From the NCBI GenBank assembly GCA_015520475.1, contig WAQA01000035.1:1-11517 (forward strand): 11,517 nucleotides of DNA, given 5' to 3'. The DNA is from Candidatus Bathyarchaeota archaeon (lineage in GTDB: Archaea; Thermoproteota; Bathyarchaeia; Bathyarchaeales; WAQA01). Position numbers and translations under genes: made by a program. The notes under the pieces were generated by a model that ran no database searches, was not told the origin of the DNA, and saw only the letters and a program-made list of their open reading frames with translations. This document shows, in pieces, positions 5,567 to 11,517 of the stretch; the first letter of the stretch is position 1; each line of letters starts with the position of its first letter.

Positions 5567-6571
5567 ATGTGGTATGGATTATTTCCTCCGCAGGCAATAT
5601 ATAAAGAGAGAAGATTTAGAGGTGTACTGCTTAACCCTCCAAGCTTTAGTCCAGGCTCATGGTGCGGGGCTGGAAAACTCTGGATCGATTCGGAGAATGA
5701 AGAGTATTGGTTGACGAGTAGGCCACGTGAGGGGGAGAAGAGGAGAGGATATGCCGTTGAGATATACAGGTCGAGGAACGGTGAAGATTACAGTCTAGTC
5801 TCTTACATCTCCAAGGAGGAGCTAAGCGAGGTTATAGGTGTAACCGTTCATAGCATAGAGAATCAACAGATACTTCGGGATCCGCTTACCGGGCGGTTCT
5901 TTCTTTACTTATCCGTTGATAGATCCGAAGAGAATGTTGCAGGTAGAGAGGATGAAACATACAGGAGTAAATGGGAGACTTATCTGTTATCATCTGATGA
6001 TCCGGCTGGGCCATGGAGTGGGGAAGGATACGCCTTGAGGGGGGACATGGATTACGATAGTGGAGAGGCGAGAGATGCAACAATAGATATAGTTGATGGA
6101 AGGTACATAGCAATATATAAGGCTAGGAAGGCTGGAACAAGGATTGTTCATTCAGCTCTAGCAATGAGCAGCAACGGTAAAGAATGGGTTAAGATGGGGG
6201 AGTTGAAGGTTGATGGGAGGAGACAGCCTGATTACTTCCTTCTAAATGGGACGATAACTGCTGGATCCGGCGGGCCAATATTCATTGGAACAAGGACAAC
6301 GGATGTTGTTAGGGGTGCAGCGTTAACAAGAACCTTCGCAGCCTACGCTATCGACTATAGAGGATTGAATCTTGAGACAATATTCACTGCTGAGTGGATT
6401 CCAGGCTCAAGATATGAACATCCAGAATACCCGATACATACATACGCAAATGTAGTATATGATGAGATAAGGGACAGATGGCTTATACTGATAGAGGCTG
6501 TGGATCCAGAGTATAGCAGAGAGTTAGGTTTAAACCTTGAAGTTGACAGACTGCTACTTTACGAATCTTAG
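5567..6571 (+). CDS. Five-bladed beta-propeller glycoside hydrolase-like protein
   Basis: A 334-residue protein with no signal peptide, therefore probably cytoplasmic. It has the rhythm of clan GH-F/GH-J type five-bladed propellers (GH43, GH32 and relatives): GAGKLWIDSENEEYWLTSRP in blade 1, a QQILRDPLTGRFFLYLSVD strand pair in blade 2, SSDDPAGPWS (the common S-x-D-x-x-G-P-W motif) in blade 3, EARDATIDIVDGRYIAIYKA in blade 4 and YANVVYDEIRDRWLILIEAVD in blade 5. Candidate catalytic acids are D47 (in WIDSEN) or D106 (in LRDP), D170, and E167 or E284, but I cannot assign the true set or a substrate. A TGAGGG ribosome binding site 7 bases upstream supports the ATG. It stands alone between its own promoter and a hairpin terminator, and may process a sugar made or taken up elsewhere in the cell. 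Confidence 0.65.
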   Translation: MWYGLFPPQAIYKERRFRGVLLNPPSFSPGSWCGAGKLWIDSENEEYWLTSRPREGEKRRGYAVEIYRSRNGEDYSLVSYISKEELSEVIGVTVHSIENQQILRDPLTGRFFLYLSVDRSEENVAGREDETYRSKWETYLLSSDDPAGPWSGEGYALRGDMDYDSGEARDATIDIVDGRYIAIYKARKAGTRIVHSALAMSSNGKEWVKMGELKVDGRRQPDYFLLNGTITAGSGGPIFIGTRTTDVVRGAALTRTFAAYAIDYRGLNLETIFTAEWIPGSRYEHPEYPIHTYANVVYDEIRDRWLILIEAVDPEYSRELGLNLEVDRLLLYES

Positions 6572-6599
6572 GCTCTTAACTTGGTTGTTAGAGCGTTTT
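6572..6599 (+). terminator. Hairpin plus short T run after the glycosidase-like gene
   Basis: Starting at the base after the TAG, GCTCTTAAC and GTTAGAGC form a stem of eight pairs with one bulged T and a 6-base loop, followed by GTTTT. It resembles an intrinsic terminator, although the T run is short. Confidence 0.45.
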
Positions 6600-6710
6600 A
6601 AGGACCGGAGTGCTAGTCGAGTCTCAACCGACAATAACTCCATAAACATTAAACATTTTAGAATGAATCCTCCGAAGTATCTTATTGTTAGATCTCTCTG
6701 ATGCGGCTGG

Positions 6711-6729
6711 GAATAAAGGAGATAAAAGT
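6711..6729 (+). repeat. 19-bp direct repeat, left copy
   Basis: GAATAAAGGAGATAAAAGT is identical to the copy at 7223-7241, and the match ends sharply at both sides. The two copies bracket the methyltransferase fragment and the IS remnant. This copy lies 65 bases before the methyltransferase ATG and could act as its AT-rich promoter element. Confidence 0.85.
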
Positions 6730-6793
6730 CACAAACCAGAACCGCAGATAGTAACGGTTAGATTGTTAGTGAATGGTGGTAGAGGAAACTTTT

Positions 6794-6909
6794 ATGAGAG
6801 AAGTATTGAGGATAGATAAGGATCATATCGTGATATTTGATGACTTCAGGAATGTAAAGTTGGATGTGAAGGCGGATCTAGTATTTGCGGATCCGCCTTT
6901 CGGAGTGAC
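6794..6909 (+). pseudogene. N-terminal fragment of a DNA methyltransferase (DPPF motif)
   Basis: The ATG at 6794 has an AGAGG 8 bases upstream; an in-frame ATG at 6773 is less well placed. The fragment reads MREVLRIDKDHIVIFDDF, then after a few residues KADLVFADPPFGV. VFADPPF is motif IV of amino (N4-cytosine or N6-adenine) DNA methyltransferases, the catalytic D-P-P-F/Y loop, and a motif IV near the N-terminus implies the beta order, with the SAM-binding FxGxG motif at the C-terminus. That part is missing: translation runs straight into GC-rich sequence of an IS200/IS605-type remnant on the opposite strand, and nothing after the remnant continues the enzyme. The product would lack the SAM site and cannot methylate. 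No restriction endonuclease gene is nearby, so it was probably an orphan methylase or part of a lost cluster. Confidence 0.7.
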
Positions 6910-7110
6910 CTCCTCCCCACGCTTACGCATGGGGCTTCCGCCAGAGCTCGGACGCCGAGGTGGTGGAGGCGTCGCCGAGATTCCAGCGTTCAACCGAGGC
7001 TTTACGCACATCGGCCACATCTGCTGGTTTGGGGCGGGTCACCCCGCCTTTCGGCTCGCCGAGGCATCTCCTCCCCGACTGCTACCCCCTTAGACTCATC
7101 GTTTCCACCC
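6910..7110 (-). ncRNA. Candidate omega-RNA (reRNA) scaffold remnant of TnpB element
   Basis: In IS605-type elements the RNA that guides TnpB is made from the 3' end of tnpB and the right end. The terminal stem here (6915-6934) is CCCCAUGC-GUAA-GCGUGGGG as minus-strand RNA: eight pairs, one of them U-G, closed by a GNRA tetraloop. On the plus strand that pair would be C-A and the loop would not be GNRA, so the fold is oriented to the minus strand. Upstream GC-rich stretches such as CGAGCCGAAAGGCGGGG and GGGCGGGUCACC-type blocks suggest more helices. Expression is not shown; no promoter is evident and no intact TnpB is here. Confidence 0.45.
6923..7099 (-). pseudogene. TnpB C-terminal remnant
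   Basis: On the minus strand a frame open for 52 codons (7081-6923) reads in part CLGEPKGGVTRPKPADV and ASVERWNLGDAS, ending SELWRKPHA and a TAA inside the right-end hairpin. It extends upstream to an ATG at 7097-7099 only across an in-frame TAG (7082-7084). The basic, low-complexity tail and the stop placed within the hairpin are what is seen at the 3' end of tnpB genes, where coding sequence overlaps the guide-RNA scaffold. The zinc ribbon and RuvC-like residues of TnpB are absent. It is a fragment without function as a nuclease; I am less sure of the family from the peptide than from the overall end structure. Confidence 0.5.
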
Positions 7111-7192
7111 TTTCGGGCAACCTCTATCCAAGGGACCATCCAATACTGAAAACAGAAGACCAACATCTAAGTTTATCGCAATCCATCCCCTC

Positions 7193-7206
7193 CCCCACGG
7201 ATGGGG
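7193..7206. repeat. Left-end hairpin of the IS remnant
   Basis: CCCCA, a 4-base loop CGGA, then TGGGG: a 5-bp perfect stem about 15-20 bases inside the presumed left end. Overlapping it, CCATCC (7183-7188) can pair with GGATGG (7199-7204). Subterminal imperfect palindromes like this are what Y1 transposases recognise on single-stranded ends. Confidence 0.5.
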
Positions 7207-7222
7207 TCTTCTTGCGAGATTT

Positions 7223-7241
7223 GAATAAAGGAGATAAAAGT
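7223..7241 (+). repeat. 19-bp direct repeat, right copy
   Basis: Second copy of GAATAAAGGAGATAAAAGT, 512 bases after the first. It abuts the left end of the IS remnant and is followed by GGAGGATG. This copy lies about 95 bases before the secretion ATPase start, so it could also be an upstream part of the pilus operon promoter. Confidence 0.85.
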
Positions 7242-7286
7242 GGAGGATGATATACCGCATCCTAGTTAGATTTAAGATTTAGTTTT

Positions 7287-7297
7287 GAGATATATGG
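7287..7297 (+). promoter_or_regulatory. TATA-like box of the pilus assembly operon
   Basis: GAGATATATGG, with ATATAT at 7290-7295, is about 44 bases before the ATPase ATG. A start site near 7319 leaves a leader of roughly 18 bases carrying AAGGGA at 7325-7330 as a weak ribosome binding site. Confidence 0.45.
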
Positions 7298-7336
7298 TAT
7301 TGGGATTGTTGGTGATTCACCGATAAGGGAACATTC

Positions 7337-8824
7337 ATGAAGGAGCTGCAGACTGTTAGAAGGAAGATTCTAGACGTATTCAAAGTTAATGAGCCCTTCG
7401 GATATGCTGTTTTGACAGAGGACCCTGTCACCCATGAGGTTAGATATGAAGTCTTCGAGCCTACACTCACCGAGGAGGAGAAGCGGATCCTCAAAACGAT
7501 AAAGGACCTTCTCATAGAGCAGATTGACGTCACCATGTCTGAGCTAGGATCGGATGAGAAGGCTGAAGAGTATCTTAGAAGCCAAGTCAGGAAGGTTGTT
7601 AAGGACTTTAAGATATCTGTCGATGAACATTCACTTGAGAAGATCCTCTACTATATTATACGAGACTATATAGGATATGGAAAGATAGATGTGATGATGA
7701 GGGATCACCTCATCGAGGATATAAGCTGCAACGGAATAAAGGTTCCAGTCTACGTATGGCATAGACAATACGAGTCTATACCGAGCAACGTCTACTTCGA
7801 GACGGAGGAGGAACTGGATGCTTTCGTGATTAGATTAGCGTATCGGACTGGAAGGATGATATCGATAGCGAATCCGATGCTTGACGCAACCCTTCCGGAC
7901 GGAAGCAGGATCCAGATGACTCTTGGAAAGGTCGTTACAAAGCATGGATCAACATTCACGATTAGAAAGTTCAGGGCAGATCCATTAACGATAGTTGACA
8001 TGATAAAGTTCAACACTGTTTCAAGTGAGATGGCCGCTGTCTTCTGGTATGTAATCGAGAATAAACATAGCATATTTGTATGCGGTCCAACAGCCTCAGG
8101 AAAGACTACAATGCTGAACTGCCTCTCATGCTTCATCAAGCCTGACGCAAAGATAGTCACTATAGAGGACACACCTGAACTTCAACTATACCATAAGAAC
8201 TGGATTAGATCAGTAACTAGACCGAGCGTAGGAGCCTCAGCTGAGATCTCACTCTTCGACCTCTTAAAGGCTGCTATGAGGCAGAGGCCGGACTACATAA
8301 TCGTCGGCGAGATTAGGGGTGAGGAGGCTTACACCCTCTTCCAGGCGATGGCGACCGGCCACCTTGGAATGTCAACTCTACACGCCGACTCTGTAGCTGC
8401 GGCTATACATCGACTTGAAACAGAGCCGATGAATATACCTAGAACATTGATTGCAGGCTTAAACCTTATAACGGTTCAGAGAAGAATGGAGAGAGATGGG
8501 AAACCCGTTAGAAGAACGATTACAGCCACGGAGATAGTGGGATTGGATCCTAGAACAAACGAGATAATAACAAATGAAGTCTTCAGGTATATGGCTAAGG
8601 ATGATACATACCAATATTCTGGGAGATGTTATCTACTTGAGAAGATAGCTAGGAACCTTGGAAAGAGAATGAAGGATGTGATGGAGGAAGTTGCGAAGAG
8701 GAGAACAATACTCGAGTGGATGGTAAGGAATGATATACGAAGCTTCAAAGAAGTAACGGAGGTCATCAGAAACTTCTATGCCAACCCAGAAGAGGTGTAT
8801 AAAGCAGCTAAGGTTGGAGCTTAA
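7337..8824 (+). CDS. Type IV pilus/archaellum-type secretion ATPase (VirB11/TadA/ArlI family)
   Basis: A 495-residue cytoplasmic hexameric motor ATPase that would power pilin extraction from the membrane and filament assembly. All family motifs are intact: Walker A GPTASGKTT (250-258), Asp box IEDTPEL (276-282), Walker B DYIIVGEIRGEE (319-330) and the His box ATGHLGMSTLHAD (339-351). The N-terminal domain (1-230) has the usual IEDISCNG segment (126-133), the RLAYRTGR and DGSRIQ strands before the ATPase core, and a helical tip. The C-terminal part (about 400-495) is helical and of the length found in archaeal ArlI/PilB-type enzymes. No archaellum-specific genes (arlC-G, arlH) flank it in order, so an adhesion-type pilus is more likely than an archaellum. 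An in-frame TGA just upstream leaves the ATG at 7337 as the only good start. The next gene, a platform subunit, begins 36 bases later. Confidence 0.95.
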   Translation: MKELQTVRRKILDVFKVNEPFGYAVLTEDPVTHEVRYEVFEPTLTEEEKRILKTIKDLLIEQIDVTMSELGSDEKAEEYLRSQVRKVVKDFKISVDEHSLEKILYYIIRDYIGYGKIDVMMRDHLIEDISCNGIKVPVYVWHRQYESIPSNVYFETEEELDAFVIRLAYRTGRMISIANPMLDATLPDGSRIQMTLGKVVTKHGSTFTIRKFRADPLTIVDMIKFNTVSSEMAAVFWYVIENKHSIFVCGPTASGKTTMLNCLSCFIKPDAKIVTIEDTPELQLYHKNWIRSVTRPSVGASAEISLFDLLKAAMRQRPDYIIVGEIRGEEAYTLFQAMATGHLGMSTLHADSVAAAIHRLETEPMNIPRTLIAGLNLITVQRRMERDGKPVRRTITATEIVGLDPRTNEIITNEVFRYMAKDDTYQYSGRCYLLEKIARNLGKRMKDVMEEVAKRRTILEWMVRNDIRSFKEVTEVIRNFYANPEEVYKAAKVGA

Positions 8825-8860
8825 CAAGAGAAGAGATAGATTGATGGTTGGTGACGGAAT

Positions 8861-9793
8861 ATGACTATTACGAAAGAGAGGGGGAAGGCTGATGACCCAT
8901 CAATAGATCTACATGCCCTAGGCTACAGACTGCTTGGGAGAGGCCCATCAAAGATAACTCCTCTCACGAGATATGTTAGGAGAAACCTTGAGAAGACGAA
9001 TATAAGAGTGAACCATATTGTCTATGTAAGCTCAATGTTCTTCTGGACTCTCATAGCCTCTGCAGCCTCATTCCCACCATCATTCCTATTCATAAACTAT
9101 TTCCTCCCTCTAATCGGTCTTAGAATCCCAGCCTATAACGCGGTACTCTACAGCCTCATAATCACATTCGCAAGTGGAGGTTTAACCTTCATAACATTCC
9201 TATATTACCCGAAGTATATAGCATCCTCGATAAAGCTGAAGATTGAAAAGAACCTAGTATATATCGCGAATTACATGTCGATACTTGCGAGTGCAGGAGC
9301 CACACCGGAAGAAACATTCGCATCCCTCGCCAGATCCGGAGATATCTTTGGGGTGAGAGAGAGCGCTAGAGCAATCATTAGAAGGGTAGAGCTCCTAGGA
9401 GAGGATGTTCTTAAAGCGTTAGATGAAGAGAGTAGGAGGTCTCCGTCTAGAGAATACGCTGATTTCCTTCAAGGATATGTAGCTACATTGAGGATCGGTG
9501 GAAACCTACAGACCTACCTCTCGGCGATGGCAAATAAATTCATGGAGTCGAGGAGGAGATTGATGGCTAAGATGATCAACCAGCTAAACCTGGCGGGAGA
9601 GATCTTCGTTGCAGCATTGGTAGCCCTGCCAGTCATACTTATAACGGTCCTCTCGATCATGGGGTTCTTCGGAGGAGAGGTTCTCGGCGGATTAACAGCT
9701 CCGCAGCTGATGGCTCTTATGACCTACGTCTTCATACCATTCACGGCTATAGGGGTCCTAGTGTTCATAGACGCGGTTATGGCAGGATGGTAA
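8861..9793 (+). CDS. Pilus platform membrane protein, first T2SF subunit (TadB/TadC-like)
   Basis: A 310-residue inner-membrane protein that would form part of the platform beneath the growing pilus and couple to the secretion ATPase. It has a basic cytoplasmic N-terminus (1-50), hydrophobic segments at about 54-74, 76-88 and 93-117, a cytoplasmic T2SF helical domain at about 131-243 (NLVYIANYMSILASAGATPE then LRIGGNLQTYL) and two C-terminal helices at about 245-268 and 282-306. The GGNL segment followed by a membrane helix is the family signature. Archaeal ArlJ and many archaeal PilC-type platforms carry two T2SF domains in one chain of over 500 residues; here each domain is its own gene, as in bacterial Tad systems. 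It lies 36 bases after the ATPase and 3 bases before the second subunit, so all three are surely one operon. Confidence 0.88.
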   Translation: MTITKERGKADDPSIDLHALGYRLLGRGPSKITPLTRYVRRNLEKTNIRVNHIVYVSSMFFWTLIASAASFPPSFLFINYFLPLIGLRIPAYNAVLYSLIITFASGGLTFITFLYYPKYIASSIKLKIEKNLVYIANYMSILASAGATPEETFASLARSGDIFGVRESARAIIRRVELLGEDVLKALDEESRRSPSREYADFLQGYVATLRIGGNLQTYLSAMANKFMESRRRLMAKMINQLNLAGEIFVAALVALPVILITVLSIMGFFGGEVLGGLTAPQLMALMTYVFIPFTAIGVLVFIDAVMAGW

Positions 9794-9796
9794 GAT

Positions 9797-10624
9797 ATGG
9801 GATGGAGAACGGAATATATGTCTAGGATTAAACCGTTCGCTTATGCATCCTCAACAGCAGCTGGAGTAGCCATATTAATAATAGGATACAACATATACTC
9901 CTTCGGATATCTCTTCCACACATTCGTTGCCATATCCCTTATGGTAGCGCTCTCAGCCCCAGCTATAATAATACATTTCGAGAATAGGAGAAAGAAGCTT
10001 ATAGATGATGCTCTACCGAGACTTTTAGATGATCTTGCTGAAAGCCAAGAGGCAGGGATGACTCTACTACAAGCCCTAGAAGAATCATCCAAGAGGAAGT
10101 ATGGACCGATAACAGAGGAGCTTAAGAGACTTACAACCCAGCTCTCATGGGGATTAGGATTTGAAGAGGCATTCTCAGCATTCTCGAAGAGGATTGGAAC
10201 AGAGCTCTCAATAAGGACGACGACGCTGATCTTAGAGGCCATAAGGTTAGGAGGAGACTTAAAGAATATCTTCGGCTCCACAGCCCAGTTCGTAAGGGAG
10301 ATAATAGAGTTAAGAGATGAGAGGGAATCACAGCTCAGACCATACATGATGGTTATATACATAAGCTCATTAGTATTCGTATTAGTAATTGTAATCTTGT
10401 ACCAGAGCTTCTTCGTTCCAATGGCTCTAGAGCCAACGAGATTCCTGAGGCTACCAATGTCACTGGAGGGATACAAGGCGATCCTATTCGACCTAGCGAT
10501 TGTCGAAGCATTATTCGGCGGATTAACAGCTGGAAAACTCAGTCAAGGGTTAACCTTCAATGGACTAAAACACTCTGTTGTATTGCTTGCAGTAGTAACA
10601 GTAATCTTCACATTCCTACTCTAA
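9797..10624 (+). CDS. Pilus platform membrane protein, second T2SF subunit (TadC-like)
   Basis: A 275-residue membrane protein with hydrophobic segments at about 16-33, 36-58, 182-205, 225-243 and 258-275. The T2SF domain spans about 65-180, with RKKLIDDALPRLLDDLAESQ and AGMTLLQALEE at its start and IRLGGDLKNIFG (149-160) as the family motif before the C-terminal helices. It starts 3 bases after the stop of the first subunit, and its ribosome binding site would be the AGGATGG at the end of that gene, so translation is probably coupled. With its neighbour it should make the heterodimeric or oligomeric platform on which the ATPase turns. It has no long N-terminal region, unlike the first subunit, so the two are not recent duplicates. 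Confidence 0.88.
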   Translation: MGWRTEYMSRIKPFAYASSTAAGVAILIIGYNIYSFGYLFHTFVAISLMVALSAPAIIIHFENRRKKLIDDALPRLLDDLAESQEAGMTLLQALEESSKRKYGPITEELKRLTTQLSWGLGFEEAFSAFSKRIGTELSIRTTTLILEAIRLGGDLKNIFGSTAQFVREIIELRDERESQLRPYMMVIYISSLVFVLVIVILYQSFFVPMALEPTRFLRLPMSLEGYKAILFDLAIVEALFGGLTAGKLSQGLTFNGLKHSVVLLAVVTVIFTFLL

Positions 10625-10628
10625 AAGA

Positions 10629-10634
10629 TTTTTT
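10629..10634 (+). terminator. Oligo-T terminator of the pilus operon
   Basis: Six T beginning 5 bases after the TAA of the second platform gene, in the 46-base gap before the convergent KaiC-like gene. No hairpin precedes it. Confidence 0.5.
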
Positions 10635-10670
10635 ATGTTAAATGCTTATGTTAACCCCTGCTTCCCGAGT

Positions 10671-11517
10671 CTACGCTATCCTCTCAGCAGTCTCTATCAC
10701 CAATCCAGTATCCACCACATCGAATGGTATAAGCTTAGGCCGGTTAAGAGTCTTCCTCAACTTCCTAACGAGAATGACACCTTCCAGCTCCCTAGGAGCC
10801 TCCCTCAACCTAAACTCGAAGACTCCGTCGGCCAAGTGCTTAAGAGCGTTCACCTCCCTCTCAGGATGAACACCGTCAGGAAGTAAAGCGAAATGTACAC
10901 CACCATAAACCCTAGCAGTCATCCTCCAATACAACATCAAATCTATTATATCTCTCAACTTAAAGTAATGGAGCAGATGAGATGCTTGGAGGGCTGTCCA
11001 ACGATTCTCTCTTATCCTCTCAAGCAAGTTAGACTTCAAATTATTAAGTGAATTAGAAACATTGACACTCAAACCTTCCAATAGAGACTTAGGACTCAAC
11101 TCAGCCAGCCGCTGCAAGTCAACAGTCCTAACATTCACAAAAACCCATGAACCATTAGCCAAATACTCATCTAAGTTCCATCCGAAACCAGCCATATCCT
11201 GCTTAACATCGATACTTGGCTCCTCAGCTAAGTAATAAGCGACCTTTCCACCATTCAGCAGATGATTAAACAACACCTGCTCAACAAAAGTTGTATAATG
11301 AGAGCCACTCTCACCAATAACGAGGATAATACTCTGATCAGGCAAACCTCCACCCAAAATAATATCCAAACCAGAGATACCAGTACCTAATCGCCTAACA
11401 GGACCGGGCCCAGGAGCAGGTCTCTCAATAGGAGCTGCAGCTTCAACCTCTGGAGGCGGAGGTCTAACCTCACCCTCAACAGAAGGCAAAGGAGGAGTCT
11501 CCTCGCTAGGCTCATAC
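10671..11517 (-). CDS. KaiC-like RecA-fold protein with degenerate Walker A; 5' end outside window
   Basis: The frame is open to the window edge, so the N-terminus lies beyond 11517 and the TTG at 11489 is not a convincing start. In the window are 282 residues: an acidic, proline-rich linker of about 45 residues (PPPPEVEAAAP, RPAPGPGP), then a KaiC/ArlH/RadA-like domain opening with GISGLDIILGGGLP. The P-loop is GESGSHYTT where KaiC has G-x-S-G-x-G-K-T: the glycine and the essential lysine are H and Y. The following strand YYLAEEP keeps the double glutamate of KaiC-type enzymes, but the Walker B strand (RWTALQASHLLHYF) lacks the usual hydrophobic run ending in D. It probably cannot hydrolyse ATP, though it may still bind a nucleotide or a partner. 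Convergent placement 46 bases from the pilus operon suggests an ArlH-like regulatory role; this is inference. Confidence 0.78.
   Translation of the reverse strand, partial: YEPSEETPPLPSVEGEVRPPPPEVEAAAPIERPAPGPGPVRRLGTGISGLDIILGGGLPDQSIILVIGESGSHYTTFVEQVLFNHLLNGGKVAYYLAEEPSIDVKQDMAGFGWNLDEYLANGSWVFVNVRTVDLQRLAELSPKSLLEGLSVNVSNSLNNLKSNLLERIRENRWTALQASHLLHYFKLRDIIDLMLYWRMTARVYGGVHFALLPDGVHPEREVNALKHLADGVFEFRLREAPRELEGVILVRKLRKTLNRPKLIPFDVVDTGLVIETAERIA

Larger units (their letters stand above)
6906..7222 (-). mobile_element. Decayed or internally deleted IS200/IS605-family element
   Basis: A segment of about 315 bp whose central 200 bases are roughly two-thirds G+C, against about 43% around it. 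Read on the minus strand it has the organisation of an IS200/IS605 right half: a TnpB C-terminal tail, then a GCCCCATGC/GCGTGGGGAGG hairpin with trailing AGGAGGTCAC at the right end. At the other side lies a second hairpin, CCCCA/TGGGG (7193-7206), as expected near the left end. No terminal inverted repeats and no target duplication are seen at these ends, as is normal for this family. Neither TnpA (Y1 transposase) nor the TnpB catalytic core is present. It interrupts the methyltransferase gene, and its size suggests a MITE-like derivative that could only move with help in trans. Exact ends are uncertain by about 5-10 bases. Confidence 0.65.

Noticed and set aside
6773..7093. 106-residue frame taken as a complete methyltransferase-like protein
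   Set aside because: Only the first 40 or so residues resemble a methyltransferase. The remainder is translated from the IS remnant in the wrong strand and is rich in G, P and R from GC-rich RNA-like sequence.
6960..7250. 96-residue plus-strand frame
   Set aside because: It lies entirely antisense within the IS200/IS605 remnant, with no start signal and no protein-like pattern.
9841..10476. 211-codon minus-strand frame inside the second platform gene
   Set aside because: It is an antisense shadow of a strongly supported membrane protein gene, and its serine and alanine-rich product has no recognisable motif.
7337..10624. Archaellum (arl) operon
   Set aside because: The ATPase would fit ArlI, but there is no archaellin array, no arlF or arlG, no ArlH in the expected upstream position, and the platform is two genes instead of one ArlJ.
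1..11517. CRISPR array, rRNA or replication origin
   Set aside because: No regularly spaced repeats, no rRNA-like sequence, and no cluster of origin-type repeats was seen. The only direct repeat of note is the 19-mer pair.

Overview
The window is archaeal. Coding sequence is rich in AGA/AGG arginine and ATA isoleucine codons, several genes have TATA-like boxes about 26 bases before a plausible start site, terminators are plain oligo-T runs, and the protein set is typical of archaea: a class III (type IV) pilin signal peptide, a GGADVK prepilin peptidase, a VirB11/ArlI-type secretion ATPase, KaiC-like RecA-fold proteins, and a tRNA gene with an intron bounded by a bulge-helix-bulge (BHB). The MEDS plus NitrOD5-like architecture is best known from Nitrososphaeria and relatives, so a member of the TACK group (Thermoproteota) is my best guess. 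I cannot place it more precisely.

Layout. At the left edge, on the minus strand, lie the first 23 codons of a type IV pilin (1-71), a cysteine-rich frame broken by one TGA (194-460), and an intact prepilin peptidase (457-1227). After about 400 bases with only one doubtful small frame comes a tRNA-Phe(GAA) gene whose acceptor stem is split by a 28-nt intron (1609-1713). Next are a plus-strand M23-type metallopeptidase homologue (1840-2721), a convergent secreted and membrane-anchored repeat protein (2787-3920) with a perfect palindrome in front of its promoter, a CooT-like small protein (4137-4322) and a MEDS/NitrOD5-type sensor (4390-5322). Divergent from these is a five-bladed beta-propeller glycosidase-like protein (5567-6571).

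From about 6711 to 7241 there is a scar: the first part of a DNA methyltransferase, cut just after its DPPF motif by a GC-rich, roughly 315-bp remnant of an IS200/IS605-type element. The remnant keeps the tail of TnpB and a right-end hairpin. The whole segment is bracketed by a 19-bp direct repeat.

The right third is a type IV pilus assembly operon on the plus strand: secretion ATPase (7337-8824) and two separate T2SF (TadC/ArlJ-half) membrane proteins (8861-9793 and 9797-10624). Convergent with it is a KaiC-like protein (10671 to beyond 11517) that has lost its Walker A lysine. Taken together, both ends of the window concern one surface-filament pathway: pilin, the peptidase that matures it, the motor ATPase, the two platform subunits, and possibly a nucleotide-sensing but non-hydrolysing regulator. 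The most unusual single items are the acceptor-stem tRNA intron with its decoy leader, the IS-derived structured RNA remnant inside the methyltransferase, and the degenerate KaiC-like protein beside the pilus operon.
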